This document shows, in pieces, positions 15,323 through 28,520 of a DNA stretch of 64,000 nucleotides (positions are counted from its first letter, which is position 1; every line of letters starts with the position of its first letter). This stretch comes from Pseudorasbora parva (taxonomy: Eukaryota; Chordata; Actinopteri; Cypriniformes; Gobionidae). The stretch is from positions 20,400,933 through 20,464,932 of the forward strand of contig NC_090174.1 in the NCBI RefSeq assembly GCF_024679245.1, in the 5' to 3' direction. The notes under the pieces are model-generated. The model searched no databases. It was not told where the DNA came from and saw nothing but the letters and a program-made list of their open reading frames with translations. The position numbers and the translations under genes were made by a program.

Positions 15323-15328
15323 GGCTAA
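15323..15328 (+). CDS. olfm1: olfm1 'Y' terminal exon (Gly then stop)
   Basis: Acceptor TTTTCTTGCTTGCAG is followed directly by GGC TAA. Exon 3 ends in phase 0 at 12439, so splicing here adds a single glycine and terminates, exactly as in the short mammalian pancortin forms (M part plus one-residue Y part). Products would be 153 aa (with the 9834 start) or 125 aa (with the 7303 start), containing the noelin N-terminal region and first coiled-coil part but no olfactomedin domain. An AATAAA at 15637-15642 supplies the 3' end, about 310 nt later. Confidence 0.85.
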   Translation, partial: G

Positions 15329-15636
15329 CTTTATGAATTAAATCAAAGCTGCAGAGACTGAAGAACAAGTTCAATCCCATTGTAATCCTCAGCTGGTCAA
15401 CTGATCGCATCATTCAGTTTATTTTAAATACGAAGCACCTTTGAATTCTGTTTGCGCTCTTTTTGTGCATGCCACTATTGCAGCCTTCCTTGAGTAGACT
15501 TTCTTATGTCATGACATCTCCGTGTCTTTCCTAATTAAGATTTGTTTATGCACATTTGGACATTTTGAAACAAGAGAAACTATTGTTGTATGTGAAGCAT
15601 GTAACCTTTCCACACCTTGCATTTTAAACACTGGAA

Positions 15637-15642
15637 AATAAA
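15637..15642 (+). terminator. olfm1: Poly(A) signal for the short olfm1 transcript
   Basis: AATAAA in GGAAAATAAAGAGAG, about 310 nt after the Y-exon stop and about 190 nt before exon 4, followed by a T-rich stretch (GTTTTTTCAAATTTTTACTGGTGTGCTG) suitable as downstream element. Confidence 0.7.
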
Positions 15643-15810
15643 GAGAGTTTTTTCAAATTTTTACTGGTGTGCTGAGAACTTGTTTTATGCCGTGTTGAAC
15701 TCTACATCTGTTTGCTAGGCACACTCAGAAATCGTGATAGCGTAGGCAGAGAGGGCAAATGCAGGGCAAGACAGGTGTTTGGACGCAATCGTTGCACGCA
15801 TGCCTACTGA

Positions 15811-16146
<336 letters not shown>

Positions 16147-16470
16147 TAACACACACACTTTAGCATGCAAGAACATGAGATTCTCTACTTCACATTTATT
16201 TGAAACAATGTCAACAGCTCAGAAAAAGCAGCTAGAAAAACATTTATTGGTGTTGCTTTTACAGTTATATTAGAAAAGAGCATAAACAAAGGCACACTTG
16301 ACATTCTCAGCACATTTGAAATATAGATAATACAGTGTAGTCTCAATATTTTTTTGTAAATGCAAATTCGAGTGTACTTCACATCAGATACAATGGTCTC
16401 GACTCAGTGAATGATGATTGAGCAAAGCACAAAACACTAATTTTTGTAATTGAGGAAAGCACAAAACACT

Positions 16471-16645
16471 GAGGCTTTCCTGTAGCTCAACCAGTAGAAT
16501 GTGGTGCTACCAACACCAAGGTCATGGGTTCGATTCCCAGGGAAAGCAAGAACTGACAATAATGTCAAAATGTGTACCTTGAATGCAATGTAAGTCGCTT
16601 TGGATAAAAGCGTCTGCCAAATGCATAAATGTAAATGTAAATTTA
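16471..16645 (+). repeat. tRNA-derived SINE
   Basis: An A-box-like TGTAGCTCAACCAGTAGAAT and B-box GGTTCGATTCCC in correct order and spacing are followed by a body and a tail GTCGCTTTGGATAAAAGCGT plus CTGCCAAATGCATAAATG. This tail is widespread in fish SINEs and their partner LINEs. It lies in olfm1 intron 4. Confidence 0.85.
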
Positions 16646-17737
16646 CTGTGCTGCTCGGAGGCATTAGCATGCTAAATTTAAACAACACAACATATGCGCC
16701 GGTCTTCCTTTATCCCTGTCATTTTCCCTGTTTGAAATGCTGGATCTCAGGATAGCTAATCTGATACAAGATAGTAGCAGCAGATTCAGATGTTGCCTTG
16801 TTCTAAAATGAGGAATGGGTCTCATATGGATGTTAGACACAGACGTGACTAATGAGAAGCTGCTGTGCTGTTCTCTCCTCTAACAAATGCCTTTGGGTCC
16901 ACCTGAGCCATGGCATGAATTCATAGCGACTTTACAGGTAAATTAAATAACATTATCAAAATCAGTATGACAGGACACAGTCTTTGACACGATTTATAGA
17001 CAAATCCTCAGCTGAATGAACGTCAAATGATTTTATCCAAAAGCAAAATGTACGTTTTCGCTGAAATCTTCATAACTATTCATACATTGGAATATAGGTC
17101 AGAAGCTCTGAGTAACAATAGAGAATTGCTCTTCTTTTTGGAGCATTTATTTTAGAGTCAGACGAATAACAGATTTAGTACTCATGCATAATGCAAATAC
17201 AGCCTTACTTTGATTGATTAAAGGGGGACAGCATGCTGGGTTTGGTGCTTAACAATAAATACCACACAAAAAAGAGCTGCACTCTTACGTTTTCCACTGA
17301 GCCAAAAGCTACATGCAGTGATAAAGAGAGCCATCTAAATATGATCATGGGATTCTATTGAAAGATTACTGTTCCCAGTACAGTAATCTCCTGGATGCAT
17401 GAATTTCTAATGCTGCATTACGCAAGGGAGTTAAATCACTGGATGAGAAAAAAACCCACTGATCATTTGTTCACCATTACACTATAAATGAGGTGGACTT
17501 CATTGCAGTTAAAGGGATAGTTCACCCAAAAATGAAAATTCTGTCACCACTCACCCTCATGTTGTTCCAAACCTGTTTGAATCTCTTCCGTACACAAAAG
17601 AAGATTGAAGATTTGAAGAATGTCTGTAAGCAAACAAGTTGATGAGCCTTAAAAGCCCGAAAAACATTTTATATAACATATTGTTATATTATTGAAATAA
17701 GTCTTTTATGCACACAAAATGTATTTATTTAATCAAT

Positions 17738-18691
17738 CCCACAAGAAAAAATACTATAGTATATTATAGTAAAATTACTCTAGTAAATACTATAGTGTTT
17801 TTAAACCACACTGAAAAAAATGCATTGGATTTGCATTATTTAATTGTGTACATCAGTCCCACATGAATCAATTGCGTTAGACAAACATAATTTGTTCATA
17901 TATCTTCAACATCATGGAATGCATACATTTTAAGTGACTCAATTAAATAGTTTCAAAGAGAATTTTTCATGATGCAGACATTCAATTTAATATATAAATT
18001 CATCCACTTCAATATCAGATAATTTAATGATACACAACTGAATTAAAATACTGCACTAGGTAGTTGACAGACTTTTAGCTAGTAATAGCACACATTAGCA
18101 TCTAAGCATTAATAGCTCCTTCAACAAAGCCTTTATGAAATTAGTTGTATTAGTCCACAGCCTAAGCAAACGCTCCACTCTTCTCCACAATGGTAGCCAA
18201 CAATAATTGAAATTGTTCTAATTATTCCAACATGATTGAATATTAAACTCCATTAAACACAATCACTTGATCACTCCTCCTTTCTCATTTTGCTCAAACA
18301 TACATTAAAAAAACACTTTTACATATAAAATAACAACATTTACTCTCTTTTGATTTAGCCATATGCAAATCATGCTGGGAACTAACAAGCCCCGCCCAGT
18401 TTCAGTTAATGCAACACAAATCATTCATGTAACACGAAGCAAACAGAATAAGTTTGAATTCAATTTGACTTATATTTAAGTGGCTTGAAAACAATCAGAT
18501 TAAGTTTGGACAAAATGTATAGCTATTTTACAGTAAATTACTACAGTAAAGATACTACAGTAAATTTTAGTATATTATATGTACTACACTTTTTTTAATT
18601 TATCGTAATATATTTACTATAGTATGGTTCAAAACACTTTATTATTTACTAGAGTAATTTTACTATAATATATAGTATTTTTGCATGTGGG
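17738..18691. mobile_element. AT-rich foldback element, interrupted
   Basis: Left arm CCCACAAGAAAAAATACTATAG with TAGTAAAATTACTCTAGTAAA and right arm TTTACTAGAGTAATTTTACT with GTATTTTTGCATGTGGG are inverted copies. Another AT-rich insertion starting near CACTGAAAAAAATGC (about 17811) separates them. Noncoding. Confidence 0.6.
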
Positions 18692-19965
18692 ATAGTATGG
18701 TAAAAATAGATATATTGTAAAATATTTCGATTTTAAATAACTTTTCTGTTTTAATATATTCCTTCCTTTTTGTGGATGGAAACTGGATGGATCTGTGGTA
18801 CATTATTTTCAGGTTTTTTTTGATGAAAAGAAAGTTCAAAAGAACAGAATTTATTTGGACAAAAAATGTAAAAGTATTTACTGTACATTTTGATTAATCT
18901 AACGCATCCTTGCTAAATAAAAATATGAATTTTCTTCAAAAATATTAGTTTTGAACGCTATAATGTATAATATGTTATATCTACATACATACATGTAAAA
19001 TTGTATCTACAATTTTGATTGAAAAAAGTCAACAACCATTTCCAATGTAATTTATTAATGTTGTGCCATGAACAATCCATTCAGTTGGTTGCTTGGATAA
19101 AAATCACCAAGTCAAAGCAAAGAGTTATTAATACATTAAGAATAGTAATAGTTTTCTGTTAAGCTTCTCTAACTGATTATGTATCCAACAGCATTCCTTT
19201 ATGCATAGCATAGTATATTTAGCAGAAGAAAATTTGGGATGTGTTGGCAACATTTAATGGCATGGCATTATGTAAATATGTGGGGAAATTACATAAACAT
19301 GTTATCCATGCAGAGCAGTAGTTGCACATTAGCGATGTAGGGCTGTGAACTCAGTGTTGCTTGCTGTATATTTCAACATAATTGCATCAACAGTCAGGAT
19401 CATGAGCACTATAGATCCTAACCTTCAATCCACAGTATAGTCAGTTGTAGCACTTCTCTATAATCCTAGATTAAGTACTTTGCTATGTATTTCCTAAATA
19501 CACTAATATAAATTCAACTAACATTTGGCCATTGGGTCTGGTGTAAAGACTGACCACCTGTGCTGAGACAGTTAGTCAGGCTGGTACTTACTTAATATTC
19601 AGATATTCAGTGTAATAGAATATCTTTGAGGTTTCGTTTGAAACAGTACATCTGGAACAGAGAAATGGGTGAAATAAATCACAACTCATTCAATCCCAAA
19701 GGGATTATGGAATTGCACAGGTCAATATTAGCAGATTATGAGTAATCATATAGAGGTCAGTCTGTTCAGTAACTGACTTTGCAGTGAATTTAATGTAAAA
19801 TCAAATTCACTGATAAATAAAAATGTAAGTAATTTTATTACTTATATAAAATGTATAAAAATATAAGTAATATATTATAAAATGTATAAAAATGTAAGTA
19901 ATTTTATGCCAAAACTTATATTTATATTTACTTTTTATTTATATTTACTTTATATTTATATTTAG

Positions 19966-19970
<5 letters not shown>

Positions 19971-20063
<93 letters not shown>

Positions 20064-20096
20064 CGTGTGTGCGTGTGTGCGTGCGTGCGTGTGTGT

Positions 20097-20141
<45 letters not shown>
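19971..20141. repeat. Compound (AT)n(GT)n(AT)n microsatellite
   Basis: About 58 bp AT, then about 100 bp GT with periodic GC interruptions, then AT again. Intronic in olfm1. Confidence 0.95.
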
Positions 20142-20143
<2 letters not shown>

Positions 20144-21404
20144 AGAGCAGTGATTTGTAGTTTTGAGCGAAGAGCACAATATAAAATAAAAGACAGATAG
20201 CTGATAGCCAAGATGTAGTTGGTCATGATTGCAAAATAAACCCAGATGTAAAGCAGAAGGATTTTATATCATCCTAAGAGGGTTTATTTTGCGACAACGA
20301 CTGGCGGACTCATCAAATAAATATATACATGATCATAAAATATTGAGTTTTTTTTTTTTTATGTGAGAAGAACGAGAGCACAGAGGGAAACGAGAGACTT
20401 GAAACTATAGCATGGAGATTGGTTACCGATACACAACTGTCAGGTATACAGTTTAGTATCATTATATTTCAGTGACTGACCAATCAGAATCAAGTATTAT
20501 GGAGAGCCATGTAATGACACCAGATAGCCAGGTCAGTGAAATTGAAAACAGTTCTTTCAGCAGAAGGGTTTGGGGAAGGGAACTGGAGGGTTTATATAAA
20601 GCATCAAAATGATCACATTTCAGTGCCAAGAACAGACTATTGGAAAAATATCATGGGATACATAGGAGTGTCTATAAATGTACATTTCGTTTAAAAGCAG
20701 TTGCTATTCCACCTTGAAATGCCAAAACCACACAGCCAGAAAGAGAAAGAGAAAGTGAGAGAAAAGGAAACAGCGTCAGTTCTCCGAAAGACATAAAGTG
20801 ACAGAAAAAGAGGTCCAGAAAGAAGTATAAATGAGGGAAGAGCACGTTTGCTTGTGTATGAAGACTCTTACAACACTGCAGACGTCTACACAAGTTATGC
20901 TCCAATGCGTCTGTCTGACACTGTGTCAAAACAGAGAGTATGAGAGGTTCACTGATGCCTGCAAACTTCTGCCTGAGTGCCTAACACACACCAGAATATG
21001 ACAGGAACTCCAACGCCTCCCCCATCCACCACAAGCCCATTTATCAGGGTAGAACATTGAAGTTTAACAGCATTTCACTCTCTCATAAGAAAGCAAAGGA
21101 GCAACATGTTAAAGGAAATAGAAGGGTTCTAGAAGAAAATTCTGTCATTTTCTAAGAGATGTTAGACTGGAGATTCATGTCGCTCTGCAATAAAAGAAAA
21201 TCTTGACAAAGGCTGTCAAGCTCCAAAAAATGACAAAAAAATACAAAATATGCACATATTCAAATGTGGAACATCATGTTATGAGACACATGAGAACCAA
21301 TAACGTTTGGTGTCACTGACGTCCAACCTGATGTGATACATCTTGACGCACAATAGAATATCATCAGTGAATAACTTACATGTTCCCATGACGGTGATAG
21401 GAGC

Positions 21405-22290
21405 TAGCCTGGTTATAAGCAGAGCATTCCCAGTAGTGACTGAGTTATGGTCTGGCAAAGCTTCATAGACAAATCATTTCCAAAGGGGCGTCCCCAACAG
21501 ACGTTGCTCAAATGCCTCTGGGCACAATTGGATAGACCTAAAACCAATCAGAGCGATAAAGGAGACGAGCGACGGAGAAACATCTGAGACTCTGACAGAA
21601 ATTTTCGGACAGAATTTGTGATTTCGAGGAAGATTTTGCAATGGCTTCTGACGACGTTTGCCGTTGTTGTAAAATAAATATGATAATAGCAGGTGTCCAC
21701 TGTCACTCCATCAACATTTTTGCAAAATTTGGAAAACCTAATAGCATCAGACCGACTGAAACTTCTCAGATTGACGGTCGAACAGAAAACATCAAGGTCT
21801 GATCGCATTTGCTCCAGTTGTGATGCATTTGTATTGCGATTAGAACGCGATTTGCAATATTTTGAAAATAAAATAATATAGATAAGTCTTTGGAAAATTG
21901 TGTCTCACAAACTGTATTCAAATTCAGTCATTTCAGATGTGTGATTTTTACATGACTACCAGATCTAGTGTGAGGAAATAAGCACAGAAAGGCCAGATCC
22001 AGAGCTGCTGTGGTGTTAACACATGAACACACCCCCCATCCTCCTCTTCAAAGTAGCCGGTGTAATCCACATCTGGTAGCTGAGTTTTGTTCTTTGCTCT
22101 GGTTTTAACGAAAAGGAGGAGTTTAAATCGCTTAAAATGGACGCGTCGTTGTGGTGTAAAGCCCGCCCCAACGTTTCTGATTGGTGCCGTGATTTTGACG
22201 GATTAGAAATAGGTTTGAATGGGCTCTTTGCCAGACTACTTGCAGAGCAAATCTAAATTTGCCGGAAGTTTTCTGGGTTTTCCCAGTCTA
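21405..22290 (+). mobile_element. TAGCCTG-type transposon with 9-bp target duplication and zinc-ligand ORF relic
   Basis: Ends are TAGCCTGG and CCAGTCTA. The flanks GATAGGAGC (21396-21404) and GATATGAGC (22291-22299) match at 8 of 9 positions, a target-site duplication. Inside, a CCAATCAGAGCG box is followed by an ATG at 21642 opening MASDDVCRCCKINMIIAG; farther on, in another frame, ICSSCDAFVLRLERDLQYFE runs to stop at 21881. The paired C-x2-C motifs look like halves of a ZAD- or treble-clef-type zinc domain separated by a frameshift. Elements at 30604, 33631 and 36412 share ends and 9-bp duplications. Domain naming is inference. Confidence 0.65.
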
Positions 22291-22514
22291 GATATGAGCA
22301 AGTTATAGTACAACATTTTTTTCCCGCTTTTTAATATTATCGTTGGTCAACATTCACTTTCATTGCATGGAAACAGCAGCATACATTCTTTTCCAAATAT
22401 TTCCCTTTTGTGTTCTGCTGAAGAAAAAATGTCATACTGGTTTGAAACTATATGAGGGTGAGTAAATGATGAAAATAATGAAAATAAATTGTTATTTTTT
22501 ACTGTTATTACCAG

Positions 22515-22621
22515 CTTGTGGGAAGCTGACAGGAATAAGTGATGCTATAACCATAAAGACTTCTGGATCAAGATATGGATCGTGGATGACGGATCCACTT
22601 GCCCCTGACGGTGATACGAGG
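22515..22621 (+). CDS. olfm1: olfm1 exon 5 (start of olfactomedin domain)
   Basis: Acceptor ACTGTTATTACCAG, then CT TGT GGG AAG; with the G of exon 4 it reads ACGKLTGISDAITIKTSGSR, then YGSWMTDPLAPDGDTR, ending AGG before donor GTGAGT in phase 0. The cysteine of CGKLTG is the N-terminal half of the single conserved disulfide of the olfactomedin domain. The YGSWMTDP block is a family signature. Confidence 0.96.
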
Positions 22622-23653
22622 GTGAGTTTATCAAATCGTTACTGTCTTTGTTTTTTTGTAAGAGAAAAATAGCTTTAATCACTTCACACCAATCATTTTA
22701 ATCACAACTTGTTTTAGTTCTTTTTTTTTTTTCTTGGCTAAAATGTATTTGACTCCGTCTTATCAGCTCTCTTTTTATCCCTGCAGTGTATTTTCTTGCA
22801 AACATGCCAAGAGTGTGGTTTATTAAATTACCAGCACACATTAAGATGCAAATGATAGGTGTAAATCTTGCAAGATTTCATTAGTGTGGCAGCGAAGTCA
22901 TTCCCAGTAAGAGCTGAAAGATGTCTGGTAATTTCTGTCAGTATTTCCCACACACAAATGTTCATATATTGCTGTTGGTTTCATATCTTTGTTTTCACAC
23001 ATACTTTAGTATTCGGTGCTAAAAGCCAAAAGCTTGTAATACTATTTTATTTCCCTCCCTGTACAAGCTTTCTGTCTTTCTCCAATTTCTTGAACTAATC
23101 TAACACATCCATCTTGGTTAGATGTCAGTAGCAAGTAAGTTGCTTGACAACAAATCCATGATCCTATCATATATTAATGCAACAACTTCAAAAAGAATGG
23201 CTGAAGGTGAAGCTGTGGCGTTTTTAGCCCCTTTGAGATGGATCGATCCAGTAGAAAAGCCCAAGCCCAGAAACAGAAAGGCATCTGGCCTGCAGATCTG
23301 TCTGAGCCTTAAATGATTGATGAAGGGTCAGAGAGTCGCCCTTGCTTGAAGCCTCTGATAGCGTTAGTGTACAGCTTCCATATATTTCAGGGTCAGACTG
23401 TTTTAAAATGTTCTTGTTTTAAGGATTGGGTAGGTTCACTGCAGGGATATGCTGATATAGGAAAGTAAAAAAAAAATGGCTACATCTGTCCCAACGACTC
23501 AGGTTACATGCTGACTTTGTCTGTGAAGGGACCGATGACATAAAAGTGTCCACAAAATCACACATGCTAAGTGAATGTCATGTGGTGTAAACATCTAGTA
23601 AAAAGTAAAAACATATTTTTCACATTTAATCATTGTTTTAAAATAAATATACT

Positions 23654-24377
23654 TTAAAGGGTTAATTCACCAAAAAAGGAAATTGATGACATTAATGTCG
23701 TTCCACACCCGTAAGACCTCCGTTCATCTTCAGGACACAGTTTAAGATATTTTATATTTAGTCCGAGAGCTTTTCTGTTCCTTCAATGAAAGTGTATGCA
23801 CACTATACTGTCCATGTCCAGAAAAGTAATAAAAACATCATCAAAATAGTCCAAAGCAGCGAAAATATATTTTGGTCCAAAAATAACAACTACGACATTA
23901 TTCAGCATTGTCTTCTCTTCCAGGTTTGTTTTCAATCCTCAAATAAAGATTTGAACGGTTATGAATCAACATATTGATTCATGATTTGGATCACCAATGT
24001 CACGTGATTTCAACAGTTTGGCAGTTTGACATTGGCGATCCGAATCATGAATCAATACCGTTCAAATGTTTTTTTTGCGTATTGAAAACAATCCCGAAAG
24101 TGAAGACGATGTTGAATAAAGTCGTAGTTTTTGTTAGTTTTGGACCAAAATGTATTTTCGATACTTCAAGAGATTCTAACTAACTAACTGATGTCACATA
24201 TGGACTACTTTGATGATTTTTTTATTAACTTTATGGGCAAGGAACAGAAAAGCTCTCGGACTAAATATAAAATATCTTAAACTGTGTTCCGAAGATGAAT
24301 GGAGGTCTTACGGGTGTGGAACGAAATTAATGTCCTTAATGACATCAATTTTATTTTTGGGTGAACTAACCCTTTAA
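23654..24377. mobile_element. Long TTAA palindromic element, copy 1
   Basis: It starts TTAAAGGGTTAATTCACC and ends GGTGAACTAACCCTTTAA. The halves are inverted complements (for example CCGTAAGACCTCCGTTCATC against GATGAATGGAGGTCTTACGG) with an inner inverted motif GAATCAACATATTGATTC. TTAA flanks both ends. Noncoding; related to the copies at 25925 and 29456. Confidence 0.82.
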
Positions 24378-24607
24378 GGAAAAGCTTTTTAAAACAAACA
24401 TAAATTATATTAATTAATAATTGATAAATTATTAATAATTCATATGTATTAATGAATATCTTTATTTTTAGGGAGTCGCACAGCATGACATTTACAAATT
24501 AACTCACTTTGACTTGTCACAAAAAGGTCCAGTTATCTGATAATTTAAGTTGCTTATTGATCTTGACACTATCATGAGGTTATGCAAGGGTCGTCTCTAG
24601 AGGCGGA

Positions 24608-25076
24608 CAGTAGTGGAGTATTTTTTTTACTTTCTACTCAAGTACATTTTTAAGCATATACTTTATTGTATATTGAGTGTTTTTCTTTAGAAATTTTTTA
24701 CTTCACTGCATTCCAAAGCATAATATACCATAATGTCATACTTTTTACTGCACTACATTTCATAAATAAAAGTTGTTGTTTTCTTATCTGTAATACTTAA
24801 TGAATGAATTAATTAATACTTAATTACACTAAAAATGTAGCACTATCTTACTTTTTCTCAAGTAAAACTTTGAATACTTTTACTTGAGAAAAGTATACAG
24901 CCCTACATTTTAATGTAATTAAGTATTAAATGATATTCAATATGAATCCCAGTGCAGTTAAAAGTACAATATTATGTTTTGGAATGTTGTGAAGTAAAAG
25001 TTTCCCCTAAGAAGAACACTGATAAAGTATATACTTTTAAATTACTTGAAAAATAAAAATAGTTGCGTACTGTCCA
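24608..25076. mobile_element. MITE with GGACAGTA / TACTGTCC ends
   Basis: The left end GGACAGTAGTGGAGTATT and right end TGCGTACTGTCC are inverted, and internal arms (ACTCAAGTACATTTTTAAGC against inverted relatives) support a foldback. AT-rich, without an ORF. The target duplication was not resolved. Confidence 0.5.
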
Positions 25077-25286
25077 ACTCTGTTCCTCTCTATGATATCA
25101 TTTCCTTTTTTGTTTCATTTCGTCGAATATTTTTTGTCGCTCCATATGACTTGTTGACAGAAGTTCTCAAATATTAAAGGGGGCATAACGCCAATTTAAA
25201 GTATAGATTCTTTCCAAAAAAATAGCCAAACTTGTGAAGGCGTGCATGCAGTGGGCGGAGCTAAAGAATCTCAAGCACATACAAGC

Positions 25287-25495
25287 CAATGATACACAGG
25301 GCAACTTTTTGAGCAATGTTGTCAGGCAATGTTGCTGAAAGATGTTGCTAGGACACTTTCCTACTGAGAATGGGCAACAAATCTCTATCTGGATATCCAA
25401 AGAGAATTGTGTTGCCCATTCCCAATGGGAAAAAGCCCACAGCAACATTGCCCAGCAACATTGCTCAAAAAGTTGTCCTGTGTATCATCAGCTAC
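25287..25495. repeat. Hairpin repeat of about 209 bp
   Basis: ATGATACACAGGGCAACTTTTTG and CAAAAAGTTGTCCTGTGTATCAT are inverted arms around repeated GCAATGTTG/CAACATTGC units and the central GAGAATGGGCAACA / TGTTGCCCATTCCC pair. No coding evidence. Confidence 0.7.
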
Positions 25496-25924
25496 ACACT
25501 CCCTGGAGAACTTTCAATTTACTATACGTTCATGTTGTTGACATTATATGCACTTATGCAGCAATTTCCAGCAAAACAAAGATTTGATGCAGTTTCACTC
25601 ACCGCTTACGGTTTTAACTAATGACCGGGACAAAACAAACACACTTGCATCCACTGTTTACTTAAAGCTGGGTTATTTGGGAAGCTGAAGAAGAAACACC
25701 AGAAACACACTTCTTTAGTGACATATTTGGTTTTGTAGTCTAAAAACAGAATGGCAGCGCTGCCAACGGCTCCTGTAACCTAAACAAAGCTCATTGTTGA
25801 CACTCTTGCTCTCGCTCTGGTTGGTGTGTGCACAAGCATATCTGGGAGAAGTGCACAAGGAATTCCACCCTATATGACATCATACATACTCCGGGAAAAA
25901 ACTTTCCAAAACTTGTTTGAATCC

Positions 25925-26572
25925 TTAAAGGGTTAGTTCACCCAAAAATGTAATTTATGTCATTAATGCCTCACTCTAATGTCATTCCACAGCCGTAAGA
26001 CCTCCGTTCATCTTCAGAACACAGTTTAAGATATTTTATATTTAGTCCGACAGCGTATCTAAGTGTATGCACACTTTACTGTCCAAGTCCAGAAAGGGAA
26101 TAAAAACATCATCAAAGTAGTCCATATGTGACATCAGTTAGTTAGTTACAACAGTTATGAATCAGCGTATTGATTCATGATTCGGATCGCGTGTCAAACT
26201 GCCAAACTTCTGAAAACACGTGACATTGGTGATCCGAAACATGAATCAATACGCTGATTCATGACTGTTTTAATCTTTATTTGAGGTTTGAAAACACACC
26301 GAAGAGAAGACAATGCTGAATAAAGTCGTAGATTTTGCTATTTTTGCACCAAAATGTATTTTCGATGCTTCAATAGGTTCTAACTAACTAACTGATGTCA
26401 CATATGGACTACTTTGATGATGTTTTTATTACCTTTCTGAACATCTGCATACATTCAATGGAGGAACAGAAAAGCTCTCTGACTAAATATAAAATATCTT
26501 AAACTGTGTTCCGAAGATGAATGGAGGTCTAGGGTGACATCATTTTCATTTTTTGGTGAACTAACCCTTTAA
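25925..26572. mobile_element. Long TTAA palindromic element, copy 2
   Basis: TTAAAGGGTTAGTTCACCC at the left and GGTGAACTAACCCTTTAA at the right, with the same CCGTAAGACCTCCGTTCATC arm motif and GATTCATGATTCGGATCGC core as the other copies. It ends about 197 bp before the acceptor of the terminal olfm1 exon. Confidence 0.82.
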
Positions 26573-26735
26573 GGACTGTATTTAACTCTTGTTTTGGCCA
26601 TGTTCAGCATGAGACTCCAAGTCTTTAACAGTGTAAACAAGTCAGAATGCATGAAATAGCATTTCCCCCCCAGAAATTAAAAACATGCTCACTATATACA
26701 TTTGTAATGCATTATTTGAATGAATTAATAGGTAG

Positions 26736-27443
<708 letters not shown>

Positions 27444-28520
27444 GGTGACGTTCTCCATCCATCTGAGCTATACAGTAGCACTGAAGGAATTTATTACTGA
27501 AAATTAGAGTAATGCCTGATGATTGTTCAATAAAAGAAGACGTATCAAAAGTAATAGTTAATGGCAACATAATGAAAAGCTGCCAAAAGTCTTTTTTTCT
27601 TCTTTTTTAAGCTTTCCTTAGATGATTGTGTTTAAATTTTCACTGTTAAAAAAAGATTTAGAAAAAGATTGTATTAATTCTTATTAGTATTTGTATCTTA
27701 TTGTCCGTTTAAAATATTGAAACATGGTTAGGCAAAATTATGTACAATAATAAGCTTTTTTCTTGTTTTAAGCATAAATTTAGCAAATTGCGGTTAGATT
27801 TATACTAAAAACAATAATAATATATAAATATATGTATTTAATATACAGTATATATACTGTATATATACTTGTACAGCTTACGAACATAATTCAATTACAT
27901 AGTAGGGGGCAAAGAAGCGTAAGAAAGATGTCATTAAGTTACCCAGTTATGTCTTTGTATTAAGAGCAATGAAAACGACATCAACTAAAGAGCCGAAGGC
28001 ACTGACTGTTGGAGGCAATCTGTTAAAGAACTGCATTGTGTCATTGTGACTATGTAGGTTCTGATCTTCACAAACATTTGCATGAGCATTTTCAAGCACT
28101 TCAATTCACATGATTGTAGTTTTTTTTGTGTTTTTCTTTTTAGTAATATGAACCATTCGCGTGAAAAGCAGATTAGATTAGCGATGGGTTCGCTATTCTT
28201 CCTGTCATGTTTAATTTTTGCTGTATCTTTTGTGTTGGGATTTTTTGTTTTTAATGTGTTCATAAAGTGACTCTTAAATAGTAGGATGGATTGTAAGAAA
28301 AATAAGCCAAATAAGTCCACAAAAAAGGTGTCAAAGACAGTGTGAGGAAAAAAAATGTATTTACAAGGTATTATTCTTTGATTGTATTTCAAGACAGATT
28401 CATGTGTCAGCTATATTAGTTAGAAGTAGATGGCGTCATCTATAACTGTTATGCTTGCGTGTGTGTTGTATTTGCAATGTGATTCATATCAATAAAGCCA
28501 GTCTTTATTTTACACTTCTT
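27444..28520 (+). other. olfm1: olfm1 3' UTR of the long transcript (approximate)
   Basis: AT-rich sequence after the stop. AATAAA occurs at 27529-27534 (early) and 28491-28496 (late), so two 3' ends are plausible. A short ATACAGTATATATACTGTAT palindrome lies at about 27842. A reading frame on the opposite strand here has no support as a gene. Confidence 0.6.
28491..28496 (+). terminator. olfm1: Distal poly(A) signal of olfm1
   Basis: AATAAA in ATATCAATAAAGCCAG, about 1.05 kb after the stop, followed by a T-rich stretch (GTCTTTATTTTACACTTCTTGCCTG). Confidence 0.6.

Noticed and set aside
27985..28392. 135-codon minus-strand ORF in the olfm1 3' UTR
   Set aside because: Low-complexity, lysine/phenylalanine-rich translation of AT-rich UTR, with no splice sites or homology.
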